Shown here: positions 44,728 to 53,890 of the stretch, in pieces
Layout of the letters: every line of letters starts with the position of its first letter
Position numbering within the stretch: position 1 is the stretch's first letter
Source: Azospirillum sp. TSH58
Lineage (GTDB): Bacteria; Pseudomonadota; Alphaproteobacteria; Azospirillales; Azospirillaceae
Assembly: GCF_003119115.1 (NCBI RefSeq)
Contig: NZ_CP022367.1
Coordinates: 1,539,001 to 1,603,000, forward strand
Direction of reading: 5' to 3'
Length of the DNA: 64,000 bases
Translations under genes and position numbers: made by a program
Notes under the pieces: model-generated
What the model was told of the DNA's origin: nothing
Database searches by the model: none
The model's input: only the letters and a program-made list of their open reading frames with translations

Positions 44728-46512
44728 TTGACCGGACGGTCGATCCCACCGCAGCATCTGCACCTTTCCGTCGCAAAGGTGCCTGTCCTGAACACGTCTT
44801 CGGGCCGTCCGAATCCCTTCACGTCCCCGTCCGCGATCGGCGGGCCGGCCGCAAGGCCGCCCGATGGAATACAGCCGCACGGCGCTCTCGTGGCGCTGCA
44901 CAGCGACGGCGAGACGATCCAGGCCTGCAGCGCCAACAGTGCGGATTTCCTCGGTCTGGCGCCGGAACGGCTGCTCGGCCGCGGCGTGGAAGTGCTTGGC
45001 CTCCCCGAGCTTGCGGATCTGCTGGCGAAGCTGCGCGCCCTGCCGCCCGACCTGCGGGCGCTGGGGGTGCATGCGTCCGTCACGCCCCCGGGGGGCCGGC
45101 CGCTGCCGGCCTTCCTGCACGAGCATGGCGGGCAGGTGATCCTCGAGGTGGAGAGGCCGCCCGCCGGGGTCGAGCGCTGGCCCGCCACGGCGGCACCCGC
45201 CGGCCTGCTGCCGGGGATCGCGTCCCTGCGCGGCGTCGCGGCGCTGGAGGCGATGGCGGCTCACACCGCCCAGACCGTTCGCCGTCTCACCGGGATGGAC
45301 CGCGTGATCGTCTGCCGGTTCGACGAGTCCGGCAACGGGGAGGTGGTGGCGCGGGACGAGGCGCCGGACTGGAGCCACGCCGCGTCGGAACTCCGTCCCG
45401 GCGCGACCTTGCCGGCGAGCGCCTTCGACCGCGGGCCGGACGGATTTCCGCGGCTGCGCGTGGTCCTCGACCATTGGGCCGAACCGGTTCCTCTCCTGCG
45501 CGTCGACGCGGCGGATCCGCCGCCCGATCTGGCCCACGCGCATCTTCGCAGTCCGCCTGCGGCGCGCCGGGAGTTCCTGCGGCGCATGGGGGCCGGGGCG
45601 GCGCTGACCGTGCCGATCGTCCATGGCGGCAAGCCGTGGGGCGTGATCTCCGGCCACCGCCGCCGGCCCCATGGAATGCCGCCGTCCGTCCGGATGTTGG
45701 CCGCCATGGCCGCCGACGCGCTCGGCCTGATGCTCGACGCCGCCGAACGCGCGGTGGAACGGGAGCGCCGGGCCGCCCACGCGGCGCGCCAGGCGGAGGC
45801 GAACCGGGCCAAGTCCGACTTCCTGACGGGGATGAGCCACGAGCTGCGCACCCCGCTCAACGTCATCATCGGCTATTCGGATTTTCTGCTGCATCCGGGC
45901 ACCGGTCCGCTGACCGACCGGCAGCGCGACTGCATCGGCAACATCCGCGCCTCCGGCACGCATCTCCTTGAACTCATCAACGATGTGCTGGATCTGTCGA
46001 AGATCGAAGCCGGCCATGTCGACCTGAACGACGAGGAGGTGGATGTCGCGGTGCTGGTGGGCGAGGTCTACGCCCTTCAGGAACTGGCGCTGTCCTCCGC
46101 CGGGCTGAGCTTCGACGCGCAGTTTCCCCGTCCGCTGCCGCGGCTGCGCGCGGACCGGCGGTCGTTGCGGCAGATCCTGCTGAACCTGCTGTCCAACGCC
46201 GTCAAGTTCACCCCGGCGGGCGGGCGGGTCACCATCGACGTGACGCGCACGGAGGAGCGGACCGGGACCGGGCTGCGCATCGCCGTGATCGACACCGGAA
46301 TCGGCATCGCGGAGGAGCACCGCCCCATCGTCCTGGAACCCTTCCGGCAGGTGCCGGGAGAGCGCATCCGCGGCGGCGCCGGAACCGGCTTGGGCCTGCC
46401 CATCGTGCGGTCCCTGGTGGAAGCCCATGGCGGGCGGCTGGTGTTGACCGGCGGGCCGGGGCAAGGCACGCGGATCGACCTGCATTTCCCGGCGGAGCGG
46501 GTGATCGCCTGA
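44728..46512 (+). CDS. Phytochrome-like histidine kinase without chromophore site or PHY domain
   Basis: 594 residues. A PAS_2-type domain with the hallmark GIQPHGALVALHS (about 47-145) is followed by a phytochrome-type GAF (about 170-335; MDRVIVCRFDESGNGEVVAR, LRSPPAARREFLRRMG), then directly a HisKA (H371 in MSHELRTPLN) and a HATPase (LLNLLSNAVKFTPAGG, GTGLGLPIV). No cysteine precedes residue 67, so the biliverdin-binding Cys is missing; PASDIP has become PASAFD, the SPxHxEY His is Ala, and there is no PHY domain. It is presumably not photochromic. The frame starts at TTG 44728; start uncertain. Confidence 0.86.
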   Translation: MTGRSIPPQHLHLSVAKVPVLNTSSGRPNPFTSPSAIGGPAARPPDGIQPHGALVALHSDGETIQACSANSADFLGLAPERLLGRGVEVLGLPELADLLAKLRALPPDLRALGVHASVTPPGGRPLPAFLHEHGGQVILEVERPPAGVERWPATAAPAGLLPGIASLRGVAALEAMAAHTAQTVRRLTGMDRVIVCRFDESGNGEVVARDEAPDWSHAASELRPGATLPASAFDRGPDGFPRLRVVLDHWAEPVPLLRVDAADPPPDLAHAHLRSPPAARREFLRRMGAGAALTVPIVHGGKPWGVISGHRRRPHGMPPSVRMLAAMAADALGLMLDAAERAVERERRAAHAARQAEANRAKSDFLTGMSHELRTPLNVIIGYSDFLLHPGTGPLTDRQRDCIGNIRASGTHLLELINDVLDLSKIEAGHVDLNDEEVDVAVLVGEVYALQELALSSAGLSFDAQFPRPLPRLRADRRSLRQILLNLLSNAVKFTPAGGRVTIDVTRTEERTGTGLRIAVIDTGIGIAEEHRPIVLEPFRQVPGERIRGGAGTGLGLPIVRSLVEAHGGRLVLTGGPGQGTRIDLHFPAERVIA

Positions 46513-46698
46513 TGGAAACCGTGGAATTCCTGGGACTTCTCGGGATGTGGCGGGCAGCGACGACCATCGCTAACGACAATTTAACCGTCGCGGCGGGACA
46601 GTGAACGGGATATACCGGTCTTTCCGGGTGTGGTCGCTGCAAGCCGGAGCGCGGGTGGCACGATGCTCGCGGAACCGAACAGCCCCAAGAAGGCGCCG

Positions 46699-47076
46699 AT
46701 GGACGACCGAACCGTGAAGCGTGTCCTGATCGTCGAGGACAACGAGCTGAACATGAAGCTCTTCCACGATCTGCTGGAAGCGCACGGCTACGCGACGCTT
46801 CAGACCCGCAACGGGATGGACGCCCTGTCCATCGCGCGGGAGCACCGGCCGGACTTGATCCTGATGGACATCCAGTTGCCCGAAGTGTCGGGGCTGGAGG
46901 TCACGCGCTGGATCAAGGACGATCCCGAACTGGCAAGCATTCCGATCATCGCGGTGACCGCCTTCGCGATGAAGGGGGACGAGGAGAAGATCCGGGAGGG
47001 CGGCTGCGAGGACTACATCGCCAAGCCGATCTCGGTGACGAAGTTCCTGCAAGCCGTTCAGAAATTCCTTCGTTAA
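46699..47076 (+). CDS. divK: Single-domain response regulator DivK
   Basis: 125 residues, the Caulobacter DivK length. VLIVEDNELNMKLFHDLLEAHGY and DLILMDIQLPEVSGLEVTRWIKDD (phospho-Asp) and YIAKPISV match DivK closely. It is a diffusible receiver in the cell-cycle phosphorelay with the DivJ/PleC kinases. ATG 46699 is preferred (GAAGG upstream); the frame is open from ATG 46663. PleD follows 27 bases downstream, as in Caulobacter. Confidence 0.92.
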   Translation: MDDRTVKRVLIVEDNELNMKLFHDLLEAHGYATLQTRNGMDALSIAREHRPDLILMDIQLPEVSGLEVTRWIKDDPELASIPIIAVTAFAMKGDEEKIREGGCEDYIAKPISVTKFLQAVQKFLR

Positions 47077-47103
47077 CCTTTTACGGGATCGGTCGCACGC
47101 TCC

Positions 47104-48501
47104 ATGTCCGCTCGCGTCCTCGTCGTCGATGATGTCCTTCCGAACGTGAAGCTGCTCGCGGCGAAGCTGACGCGCGAGTATTTCAACGTCATCACCGCCA
47201 GCAACGGTCCCGAGGCGCTGGAGGCGGTCCGGCGGGAGTCGCCGGACATCGTTCTGCTCGACGTCATGATGCCCGGCATGGACGGGTTCGAGGTGTGCGA
47301 GAAGATACGCTCGGACCCCGCGACCATGCACATCCCGGTGGTGATGGTCACCGCCCTGTCCGACGGCGCCGATCGTGTGCGCGGGCTGGAGGCCGGGGCC
47401 GACGACTTCCTGACCAAGCCGGTCAACGACGTGGCCCTGTTCGCGCGGGTGCGCTCGCTCGTCCGCCTGAAGATGATGATGGACGAATGGCGGCTGCGCG
47501 AGACCACCTCCGGCCAGTTCGGAGTCCTGGAGCCGACCGGCACGCTGCACAGCGAATCCTTCGAGGGCGCCCGCATCCTGGTTCTGGAGGATTCGCGGCT
47601 CGATCTGGCCAAGATCGCCGAAACGCTGCAGCGCGACCATGGCCATGTCATGTCCGCCGAAACCTGCGCCACGGCGCTGGAGCGCGCGCTGGGCGACGAT
47701 CTGGATCTCGTGGTGATCAGCCTGACCCTGATGAACGAGGACGGTCTGCGCCTGTGCTCCCAACTCCGCTCCCACGAGCGCACGCGGCAGGTGCCGATCC
47801 TGCTGGTGGTGGAGGAGGGCGACCTGAACCGGGTCGCCAAGGGGCTGGAACTGGGCGCCAACGATTACGTCATCAAGCCGATCGACCGGAACGAGCTTCT
47901 GGCCCGCGCGCGCACCCAGATCCGCCGCAAGCGCTATCAGGAGCGGCTGCGCGCGAACTACGAGCAGAGCCTGTCCATGGCCCTGACCGACAGCCTGACG
48001 GGAGTCTTCAACCGCCGCTACATCAACGCTCATCTGCCGCGGCTGCTGGAGCGGGCGATCGACAATCACAAGCCGGTGGCGATCCTGCTGTTCGACATCG
48101 ACCATTTCAAGGTCGTCAACGACAGCTACGGCCACACCGTGGGCGACGAGGTGCTGAAGGAGGTGTCCAACCGCGCCAGCCGCAACCTGCGCACCTTCGA
48201 TCTGGTGGCGCGGCTCGGCGGCGAGGAGTTCGTGGTGATCCTGCCGGACACCGACGCCGAAGCGGCGCTGTCGGTGGCGGAGCGGCTGCGCACCCGCATC
48301 GCCGACACGCTGTTCAAGGTCAGCGCCGACGTGGGCGAGATCCCGGTCACGGTGTCCATCGGCGTGGCGGCCGGCGGCCGGCTCGGCGACACGGCCGAAG
48401 GGCTGATCCGGCGGGCCGACGAGGCGCTCTACGAGGCCAAGCGCTCCGGGCGCAACCGCAGCGTCGCCGATCCCCGCGCCAATGCTCTGCAGGCTCCCTG
48501 A
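47104..48501 (+). CDS. pleD: Diguanylate cyclase PleD (REC-REC-GGEEF)
   Basis: 465 residues. The first receiver has phospho-Asp in DIVLLDVMMPGMDGF and FLTKPVND; the second (RILVLEDSRLDLAK, IKPIDRNE) is partly degenerate with DLVVISLTLMNEDG lacking the Asp. The GGDEF domain has the signature ARLGGEEFVVIL with RTFD as I-site and SLTGVFNRRYINAHL. PleD makes c-di-GMP when its first receiver is phosphorylated by the divK-linked kinases. It ends in a strong terminator shared with rpmG. Confidence 0.95.
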   Translation: MSARVLVVDDVLPNVKLLAAKLTREYFNVITASNGPEALEAVRRESPDIVLLDVMMPGMDGFEVCEKIRSDPATMHIPVVMVTALSDGADRVRGLEAGADDFLTKPVNDVALFARVRSLVRLKMMMDEWRLRETTSGQFGVLEPTGTLHSESFEGARILVLEDSRLDLAKIAETLQRDHGHVMSAETCATALERALGDDLDLVVISLTLMNEDGLRLCSQLRSHERTRQVPILLVVEEGDLNRVAKGLELGANDYVIKPIDRNELLARARTQIRRKRYQERLRANYEQSLSMALTDSLTGVFNRRYINAHLPRLLERAIDNHKPVAILLFDIDHFKVVNDSYGHTVGDEVLKEVSNRASRNLRTFDLVARLGGEEFVVILPDTDAEAALSVAERLRTRIADTLFKVSADVGEIPVTVSIGVAAGGRLGDTAEGLIRRADEALYEAKRSGRNRSVADPRANALQAP

Positions 48502-48547
48502 GCGGGACCCGGAGACGGGGTCGCGAGAAATAGCATCCGGACAAGCA

Positions 48548-48575
48548 AAAGGCCGCCAGAAGGCGGCCTTTCTGA
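48548..48575 (+). terminator. Bidirectional terminator between pleD and rpmG
   Basis: AAAGGCCGCC (48548-48557) pairs with GGCGGCCTTT (48562-48571) over loop AGAA, a 10-bp stem. T-rich bases follow on one side and A-rich bases precede on the other, so it can serve both convergent genes. Confidence 0.85.
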
Positions 48576-48596
48576 TTTCGGAGCTCCGGGGAAACC

Positions 48597-48764
48597 TTAC
48601 TTGATCTTGGCTTCCTTGAACTCGACGTGCTTGCGAGCCACCGGGTCGTACTTGCGGAACGACAGCTTCTCGGTGGTCTTCTTCGGGTTCTTCTTCTTCA
48701 CGTAGAAGAAGCCGGTGTCGGCCGTGCTCACCAGCTTGATGAGGACGGTGTTCTGCTTCGCCAT
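48597..48764 (-). CDS. rpmG: 50S ribosomal protein L33
   Basis: 55 residues, shorter than most automatic gene-finder limits. MAKQNTVLIKLVSTADTGFF, KKKNPKKTTEKLSFRKYDP and the C-terminal KHVEFKEAKIK are a full match to L33. No zinc-binding cysteines are present, so it is the zinc-independent form. ATG 48764 follows GAGATC-type spacing. It has its own strong promoter upstream. Confidence 0.97.
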   Translation of the reverse strand: MAKQNTVLIKLVSTADTGFFYVKKKNPKKTTEKLSFRKYDPVARKHVEFKEAKIK

Positions 48765-48827
48765 GATCTCAATCCCGACTAAAAATCCGTGACCCGCCAG
48801 CCCGGCGGGGCGGCGTCGTAGCGGGGG

Positions 48828-48855
48828 AAGATACCCGCTACAGCCGCGATGTCAA
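48828..48855 (-). promoter_or_regulatory. Sigma-70 promoter of rpmG
   Basis: On the minus strand a perfect TTGACA (complement of 48850-48855) and TATCTT (complement of 48828-48833) are 16 bases apart. The leader to the ATG is about 60 bases. Confidence 0.8.
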
Positions 48856-48925
48856 GCCTTTGTAAAGTGCCAGGAAGGGCCGATCCGAGTCCTTTTTCCG
48901 CCCGCAAATCGGGGCGAAAAACGAC

Positions 48926-50512
48926 TCAGCGCTCGGCCACCGTGTTGGTCGAGGACAGGGCGACCGCGCGCTGATAGAGCGCCGGTTCGGCGAGAAGGCG
49001 CAGCGCCACCTTCAGGTCCAGTTCCGGTTCATGCTCCTTCCAGGGGCAGGCCTCGCGCAGGCGGGCCAGCGCCTCCTCGTCGTCGGCGGCGCGGGCGCGC
49101 CAGCCGGCGAACTGGGTCATCGGGCGCGCCCGGCCGTCGCGCAGGTCGGACAGCAGGGCGCCGGGGTCGTCCTGGCCGGTGCGGCTGGTGCAGACCGTCG
49201 GCTGCACGCCCTGGCGGTGCAGGGTGTAGCCCGCGGGCGTGTAGATGCGGCTCCAGGTCAGGAACAGCTCGCCGTCGTTGGGCAGGCGGGTCACCGTCTG
49301 GACGCTGCCCTTGCCGTAGGAGGAGGCGCCGACCACCACCGCGCGGCCCGAGTCCTGGAGCGCCGCCGCCACCACCTCGGCGGAGGAGGCGGAGCGCCCG
49401 TCGACCAGAACCACCAACGGCATCCCTTCGGCGATGTCGTCGGGACCGGCCTCGAAGCGCTGGCGGCTGTCGGGATGGCGGCCCTCGGTCGTGATGATCT
49501 TGCCCTGGGCGATGAACAGGTCGGCCACCGCGACCGCCTGGTCGAGCAGGCCGCCAGGGTTGCCGCGCAGGTCGAGCACGAAGCCGCGCAGACCCTTGCC
49601 GACGCTCTGCCGCGTGGAGAGGACGGCGTCGCGCAGGTTGGAGGCGGTGGCGGCGTTGAAGCGGTCCACCTTCAGCACGCCGACCTGCTCCGACACGCTG
49701 GCGTTCACGGTGTTGGGAACCACGCGCTCCCGACGGAGGGGGGCGCGGCGCGGCGGGTTGTTGTCGCGCGCCACGGTCAGCAGGACCATGGTCCCGGTCG
49801 GGCCGCGCAGACGGTCGCGCATGTCCGATTCGCTCAGGCGCGCGGTCAGGTCGCCGTCGATGGCCAGAAGCTGGTCGCCGCCGCGGATGCCGGCGCGGTC
49901 GGCCGGGCTGCGCGGCAGCACGTTGCGGATCAGGGTGCGCCCGTTCGCCGTCTCCAGCGACAGGCCGATCCCGCCGTACCCCTCGCGCTGGGCGCGCTCG
50001 CTGGTGGCGCGCTGGGTGCCGGTGTAGCGGGAATAGCCGTCCAGATCCGTCATCACGGAATCGAGGACCACCTGATAGACCCGCTCCGGGACCGCCTGGT
50101 AGAGGGTGGGGGAATAGAGGCGTGCGCGCTCCACGGCCTTGGTGGTCAAGGCGGCCCAGCCGGCGGCGTCGGACAGGGACGGGGCGGCGTACTCGCCGAT
50201 CAGGCTGCCGGACACGTACAGGCGTACGGTGCTGCCCTGGCGCTCGGCGCGGGCGGTCGGATCGATGGTCGCGAGACCCTTCAGCCCGTCCAGCCCGAGG
50301 CGGCCGAAATCGACCTGTTGCAGGTACACTTCGGCGATCTTGCCGTATGCGACGGCGAAGACCTGTTCGCTGATGAAGGCGGCTTCGGTCGCGGCTTCGG
50401 CCGGACGGGACAGCGTCCCGCCGAGGCTTCCGAGGCCGACCGCGAGCATGGCAGCCGCGAGCGGGACCGACAGACGCCCGCGCGGCGAAAATCCTCGTTT
50501 CCGTATGCCCAT
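48926..50512 (-). CDS. S41 C-terminal processing protease
   Basis: 528 residues with an N-terminal signal or anchor segment (SVPLAAAMLAVGLGSLGGTLS). A PDZ domain (GYGGIGLSLETANGRTLIRN, SPADRAGIRGGDQLLAIDG) is followed by the S41 catalytic region: FVLDLRGNPGGLLDQAV, the nucleophile in DGRSASSAE and the general-base Lys in GASSYGKGSVQ. Ctp proteases trim periplasmic proteins with nonpolar C-termini. It lies between rnr and rpmG on the minus strand. It is longer than typical CtpA at both ends. Confidence 0.9.
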   Translation of the reverse strand: MGIRKRGFSPRGRLSVPLAAAMLAVGLGSLGGTLSRPAEAATEAAFISEQVFAVAYGKIAEVYLQQVDFGRLGLDGLKGLATIDPTARAERQGSTVRLYVSGSLIGEYAAPSLSDAAGWAALTTKAVERARLYSPTLYQAVPERVYQVVLDSVMTDLDGYSRYTGTQRATSERAQREGYGGIGLSLETANGRTLIRNVLPRSPADRAGIRGGDQLLAIDGDLTARLSESDMRDRLRGPTGTMVLLTVARDNNPPRRAPLRRERVVPNTVNASVSEQVGVLKVDRFNAATASNLRDAVLSTRQSVGKGLRGFVLDLRGNPGGLLDQAVAVADLFIAQGKIITTEGRHPDSRQRFEAGPDDIAEGMPLVVLVDGRSASSAEVVAAALQDSGRAVVVGASSYGKGSVQTVTRLPNDGELFLTWSRIYTPAGYTLHRQGVQPTVCTSRTGQDDPGALLSDLRDGRARPMTQFAGWRARAADDEEALARLREACPWKEHEPELDLKVALRLLAEPALYQRAVALSSTNTVAER

Positions 50513-50664
50513 GGCGCGCCGTACGCGGCCTCCTTTCCCACAGGCGGACCCGGACGGTCACCCGCCGGATTCGAACGGATAAGGAATAGCACTTCAGAAA
50601 AGAGGGCTGGCGGGACAAAAGACGGGGGCGGGACTCTTTGTTGCGGAATGTCCACCACTGTGAC

Positions 50665-52962
50665 TCAGCGGCCACGCTTCCGTTGCTTTTGGGTTGTCCG
50701 GCCCGCGAAACGGGCGTTCCGCGGGGGGTGACCAGGGTGGCCGGATTGCAACGGATGATCGGTGGTGCCCGCCATATCCCCGGTGTCGTTCCCCTCGGCG
50801 CGGGGCAGGGCGAACAGGGTGCTGCCGGTCAGCGGGTCGGCCTCGATCAGCACCACCTTCACCGCGGCGCCCAGCCGGTAGCGGCGGCCGCTGCGCTGGC
50901 CGACCAGCGCGTGGGCGCGCTCGTCATGCTCGTACTGGTCGTCGGGCAGGGTGCTGGCGGGGATCAGCCCGTCGGCGCCGCTCTCGTCCAGCCGGATGAA
51001 CAGGCCGAAGCGGGTGACCCCGGAAATCCGTCCGCTGAACAGGGCGCCCACGCGGTCGGCCAGGAAAGCGGCGGTGAAGCGGTCGATGGCGTCGCGCTCG
51101 GCGGTGGCGGCGCGGCGTTCGGTCATCGAGATGTGCTCGCCGATGTCGGTCAGCCCGGCCATGGCCGCGTCGTCCAGCCCGCCCGGCCCCAGCCCGTGCG
51201 CGCGGATCAGCGCCCGATGGACGATCAGGTCGGCGTAGCGGCGGATCGGCGAGGTGAAGTGGGCGTAGCGGTCGAGCGACAGGCCGAAATGGCCGATGTT
51301 CTCCGGGCTGTATTCCGCCTGCGACTGGCTGCGCAGGATGACCTCGCTGACCAGCTGCGAGTCCGCCGTGCCGGCGGCGCGGTCGAGGATCGCGGTGAAA
51401 TGGGCCGGGGTCAGCCGCGGCACCCGCGGCAGCGTGTAGCCGATGCCGGTCAGGAACTCGCGCAGCGTCTCCTGCTTGTCGAGCGACGGCTGGTCGTGGA
51501 CGCGGAACAGGCCGGGCATGCCCGCCCGCTCCAGGCTGTCCGCCGCCGCGACGTTGGCGCAGATCATGAACTCCTCGATCAGCCGGTGGCTGTCGAGACG
51601 CTCGCGCGGCGCGATCTCGGCCACACGCCCGCGCCCGTCCAGCCGGACGCGCCGTTCCGGCAGGTCCAGCTCCAGCGTGCCGCGGCGCTGCCGGGCCGCC
51701 CACAGGCGGGCGTAGGCGCCGTAGAGCGGGGCGATGACCGTCTCCAGGAGCGGCGCCGTCGCCTCGTCCGGGGCGCCGTCGCGGGCCGCCTGCACCTGCT
51801 CGTAGGTCAGCCGCGCGGCGGAGCGCATCAGGCCGCGCACGAAGCGGTGGCGCAGGAGCGCGCCGTTGCGGTCGATCCACAGATGCGCCGCGACGCAGGC
51901 GCGGTCCTCGTGGGGGCGAAGCGAGCAGAGGTCGTTGGACAGCGCCTCCGGCAGCATCGGCACGACGCGGTCGGGGAAATAGACGGAGTTGCCGCGCTCG
52001 TAGGCCGCCCGGTCCAGCGCCGAATTGGGGCGCACGTAGAAGGCCACGTCGGCGATGGCGACCAGCAGGTGCCAGCCGCCGTCGTTCGCCGGGTCGGGGT
52101 CCGGCTCCGCCCACACCGCGTCGTCGAAATCGCGGGCGTCGGCGCCGTCAATGGTCACCAGCGGCAGGTCGCGCAGGTCCGTCCGTCCGCTCAGGGAGGG
52201 CACGGCGGCGTGCGACGCCTCGCGCAGGGCGGCGGGCGGGAACTCGGTGGGCAGCCCGTGGGTGTGGATGGCGATCAGGCTGACGGCGCGCGGCTCGGCC
52301 GTGTGGCCCAGCCGCTCCGCCACGCGCGCCTGCGGCAGCCCCATCCGGGATGCCGGCAGCAGGTCGGCCAGCACCAGCTCGCCCGGCTCGGCGTCGTTGC
52401 GGTTGGCCGGCAGGACCAGCAGCTCGGTCTTGTTGCGCTTGTCGGTGGGGACGATGCGCCCGCCGTCCGCCGCGGGGTAATAGACGCCGAGCACGCGCCC
52501 CACCGTCCCGTCCAGCCGGCGGATGGTGCGGGCCTCGTAGAGCCGGTCGTTGATGCGGCTGAGCTTCGCCAGAACCCGGTCGCCCGCTCCCAGCGTCGGG
52601 TGGCCCTTCCGCTCCGGCATCAGGAAGATGCGCGGCGGGTTGCCTTCGCCCGTCCAGGTGACCGGGCGGGCGGTGACCTCGCCGTCCGCGTCGGTGCCGG
52701 TCACCTCCAGCACGGCGACCTCCGGCAGCGACTGCGGCGGGGCGACGCGCTTGTTGCGCCCGCGCTCCACGGCGCCGTCGGCCTCCAGTTCCTTCAGCAG
52801 TTCCTTCAGCCTCTCGCGGTCGTCGCTGCCCGACAGCTTGAAGGCGCGCGCGATCTCGCGCTTGCCGACCGGAGTCGTGCTGTTGCGGATGAAGGAGAGG
52901 ACCGTGTCCTTGTCGGGAAAGCTTCCGGGAAAGCTGCCGGAGCGGCGGGAGGTGTCGGTCAA
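50665..52962 (-). CDS. rnr: Ribonuclease R
   Basis: 765 residues: an N-terminal winged helix (VLSFIRNSTTPVGKREIARAF), two cold-shock domains, the RNB catalytic domain with IDGADARDFDDAVW, the S1 domain (FSGRISGVTRFGLFIRLDE) and a basic tail (RTTQKQRKRGR). It degrades structured RNA 3' to 5'. TTG 52962 gives the family N-terminus; the frame is open to 53085, where the extra residues look unrelated. It belongs to the dprA-topA-rnr-rpmG neighbourhood typical of this class. Confidence 0.9.
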   Translation of the reverse strand: MTDTSRRSGSFPGSFPDKDTVLSFIRNSTTPVGKREIARAFKLSGSDDRERLKELLKELEADGAVERGRNKRVAPPQSLPEVAVLEVTGTDADGEVTARPVTWTGEGNPPRIFLMPERKGHPTLGAGDRVLAKLSRINDRLYEARTIRRLDGTVGRVLGVYYPAADGGRIVPTDKRNKTELLVLPANRNDAEPGELVLADLLPASRMGLPQARVAERLGHTAEPRAVSLIAIHTHGLPTEFPPAALREASHAAVPSLSGRTDLRDLPLVTIDGADARDFDDAVWAEPDPDPANDGGWHLLVAIADVAFYVRPNSALDRAAYERGNSVYFPDRVVPMLPEALSNDLCSLRPHEDRACVAAHLWIDRNGALLRHRFVRGLMRSAARLTYEQVQAARDGAPDEATAPLLETVIAPLYGAYARLWAARQRRGTLELDLPERRVRLDGRGRVAEIAPRERLDSHRLIEEFMICANVAAADSLERAGMPGLFRVHDQPSLDKQETLREFLTGIGYTLPRVPRLTPAHFTAILDRAAGTADSQLVSEVILRSQSQAEYSPENIGHFGLSLDRYAHFTSPIRRYADLIVHRALIRAHGLGPGGLDDAAMAGLTDIGEHISMTERRAATAERDAIDRFTAAFLADRVGALFSGRISGVTRFGLFIRLDESGADGLIPASTLPDDQYEHDERAHALVGQRSGRRYRLGAAVKVVLIEADPLTGSTLFALPRAEGNDTGDMAGTTDHPLQSGHPGHPPRNARFAGRTTQKQRKRGR

Positions 52963-53087
52963 GGGAATCCGTGCCGTGGAGAGTGGACCGCTTAAGTAAG
53001 CCCTGGGCGCGGCGAATCCAACCGCAACGCCATGGCTTCGCCGCAAAGACGCGCCAGAACCGTGCCGGGCGTGGCGGGGGCGCATCC

Positions 53088-53759
53088 ATGAGGATACTGC
53101 GGAACGGGGTGCTGCTGGCGTTGGCCGTTCCGGCGATGGCTGCCGGGGCCTATCTGCTTGCCGCTGCGGTGCTGTCCCGCCTCGCGGTGGATGGGCAGCC
53201 GGCGGCGCGGGAGGGCGTGGAGATCTTCGTCTGCACCAACGGAGTCCACACCGATCTGGTGCTTCCCGCCGTCACGGACGCCGTGGACTGGACCACCGAC
53301 ATGCCAGGCGGCGATTTCCCCGGCGCCGGTCCCGGGACGAGCCATCGCTCCTTCGGCTGGGGGGACCGCGCCTTCTATCTGGAAACCCGCGAATGGTCGG
53401 ACCTGCGCCTGTCCACGGCGCTGTCCGCCCTGTTCGGCCGCGGTCCCTCGGTGATGCACGTCTACGCGCTGCACAGCCCGGAGGGGAGCCCGGACTGTGG
53501 CGCGCTGGTGCTGGGCGAGGGGCAGTACCGCGCCCTGGCGGCCTTCGTGAGCGGCAGCTTCCGCCGCGACGGGGCGGGGCGGGTGATGCCTCTGCCGGGC
53601 AGCGGCTATGGAGCGACCGACCTCTTCTACGAGGCGATCGGCCATTACAGCCCGGTCGAGACCTGCAACGAATGGACCGGCAAGGCCTTGCGCGCCGCCG
53701 GGGTGACCGTGGGCGCCTGGACGCCGTTCGAAGGCGGTGTCATGCGCTGGGTGCGGTAG
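53088..53759 (+). CDS. DUF2459-family protein (TIGR02117-like)
   Basis: 223 residues. One N-terminal membrane span (ALAVPAMAAGAYLLAAAVLS) precedes a domain with IFVCTNGVHTDLVLPAV, FGWGDRAFYLETREWSDL and YSPVETCNEWTGKALRAAG, the last containing a conserved Cys-Asn-Glu-Trp that could be catalytic. I recall the family as found near urease genes in some bacteria, function unknown. It is divergent from rnr (125-base gap) and converges on topA through palindromic element E. Confidence 0.8.
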   Translation: MRILRNGVLLALAVPAMAAGAYLLAAAVLSRLAVDGQPAAREGVEIFVCTNGVHTDLVLPAVTDAVDWTTDMPGGDFPGAGPGTSHRSFGWGDRAFYLETREWSDLRLSTALSALFGRGPSVMHVYALHSPEGSPDCGALVLGEGQYRALAAFVSGSFRRDGAGRVMPLPGSGYGATDLFYEAIGHYSPVETCNEWTGKALRAAGVTVGAWTPFEGGVMRWVR

Positions 53760-53773
53760 GGAGCGGCTGTTGT

Positions 53774-53861
53774 CCCCTCTCCCCTCCGCTCACGCGCAAA
53801 CTTCGTTTGCGCTGACGCGACAGGCGGACCTTCGGTCCGCCGAAAGCGGGGAGAGGGTTTA
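53774..53861. repeat. Palindromic intergenic element, copy E
   Basis: Between the convergent genes DUF2459 and topA. Hairpins GCGCAAAC/GTTTGCGC (53794-53812, loop TTC) and GGCGGACC/GGTCCGCC (53823-53841, loop TTC) are both perfect 8-bp stems and lie in the same order and with the same spacer (TGACGCGACA) as in copy D. Outer runs CCCCTCTCCCCTC and CGGGGAGAGGG frame the element. Confidence 0.8.
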
Positions 53862-53890
53862 AGACGGCGTTGCCGATGACGAGGGAGAGA

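Noticed and set aside
49031..52995. Two long plus-strand frames opposite ctpA and rnr
   Set aside because: Shadow frames of genes with complete catalytic motifs on the other strand.
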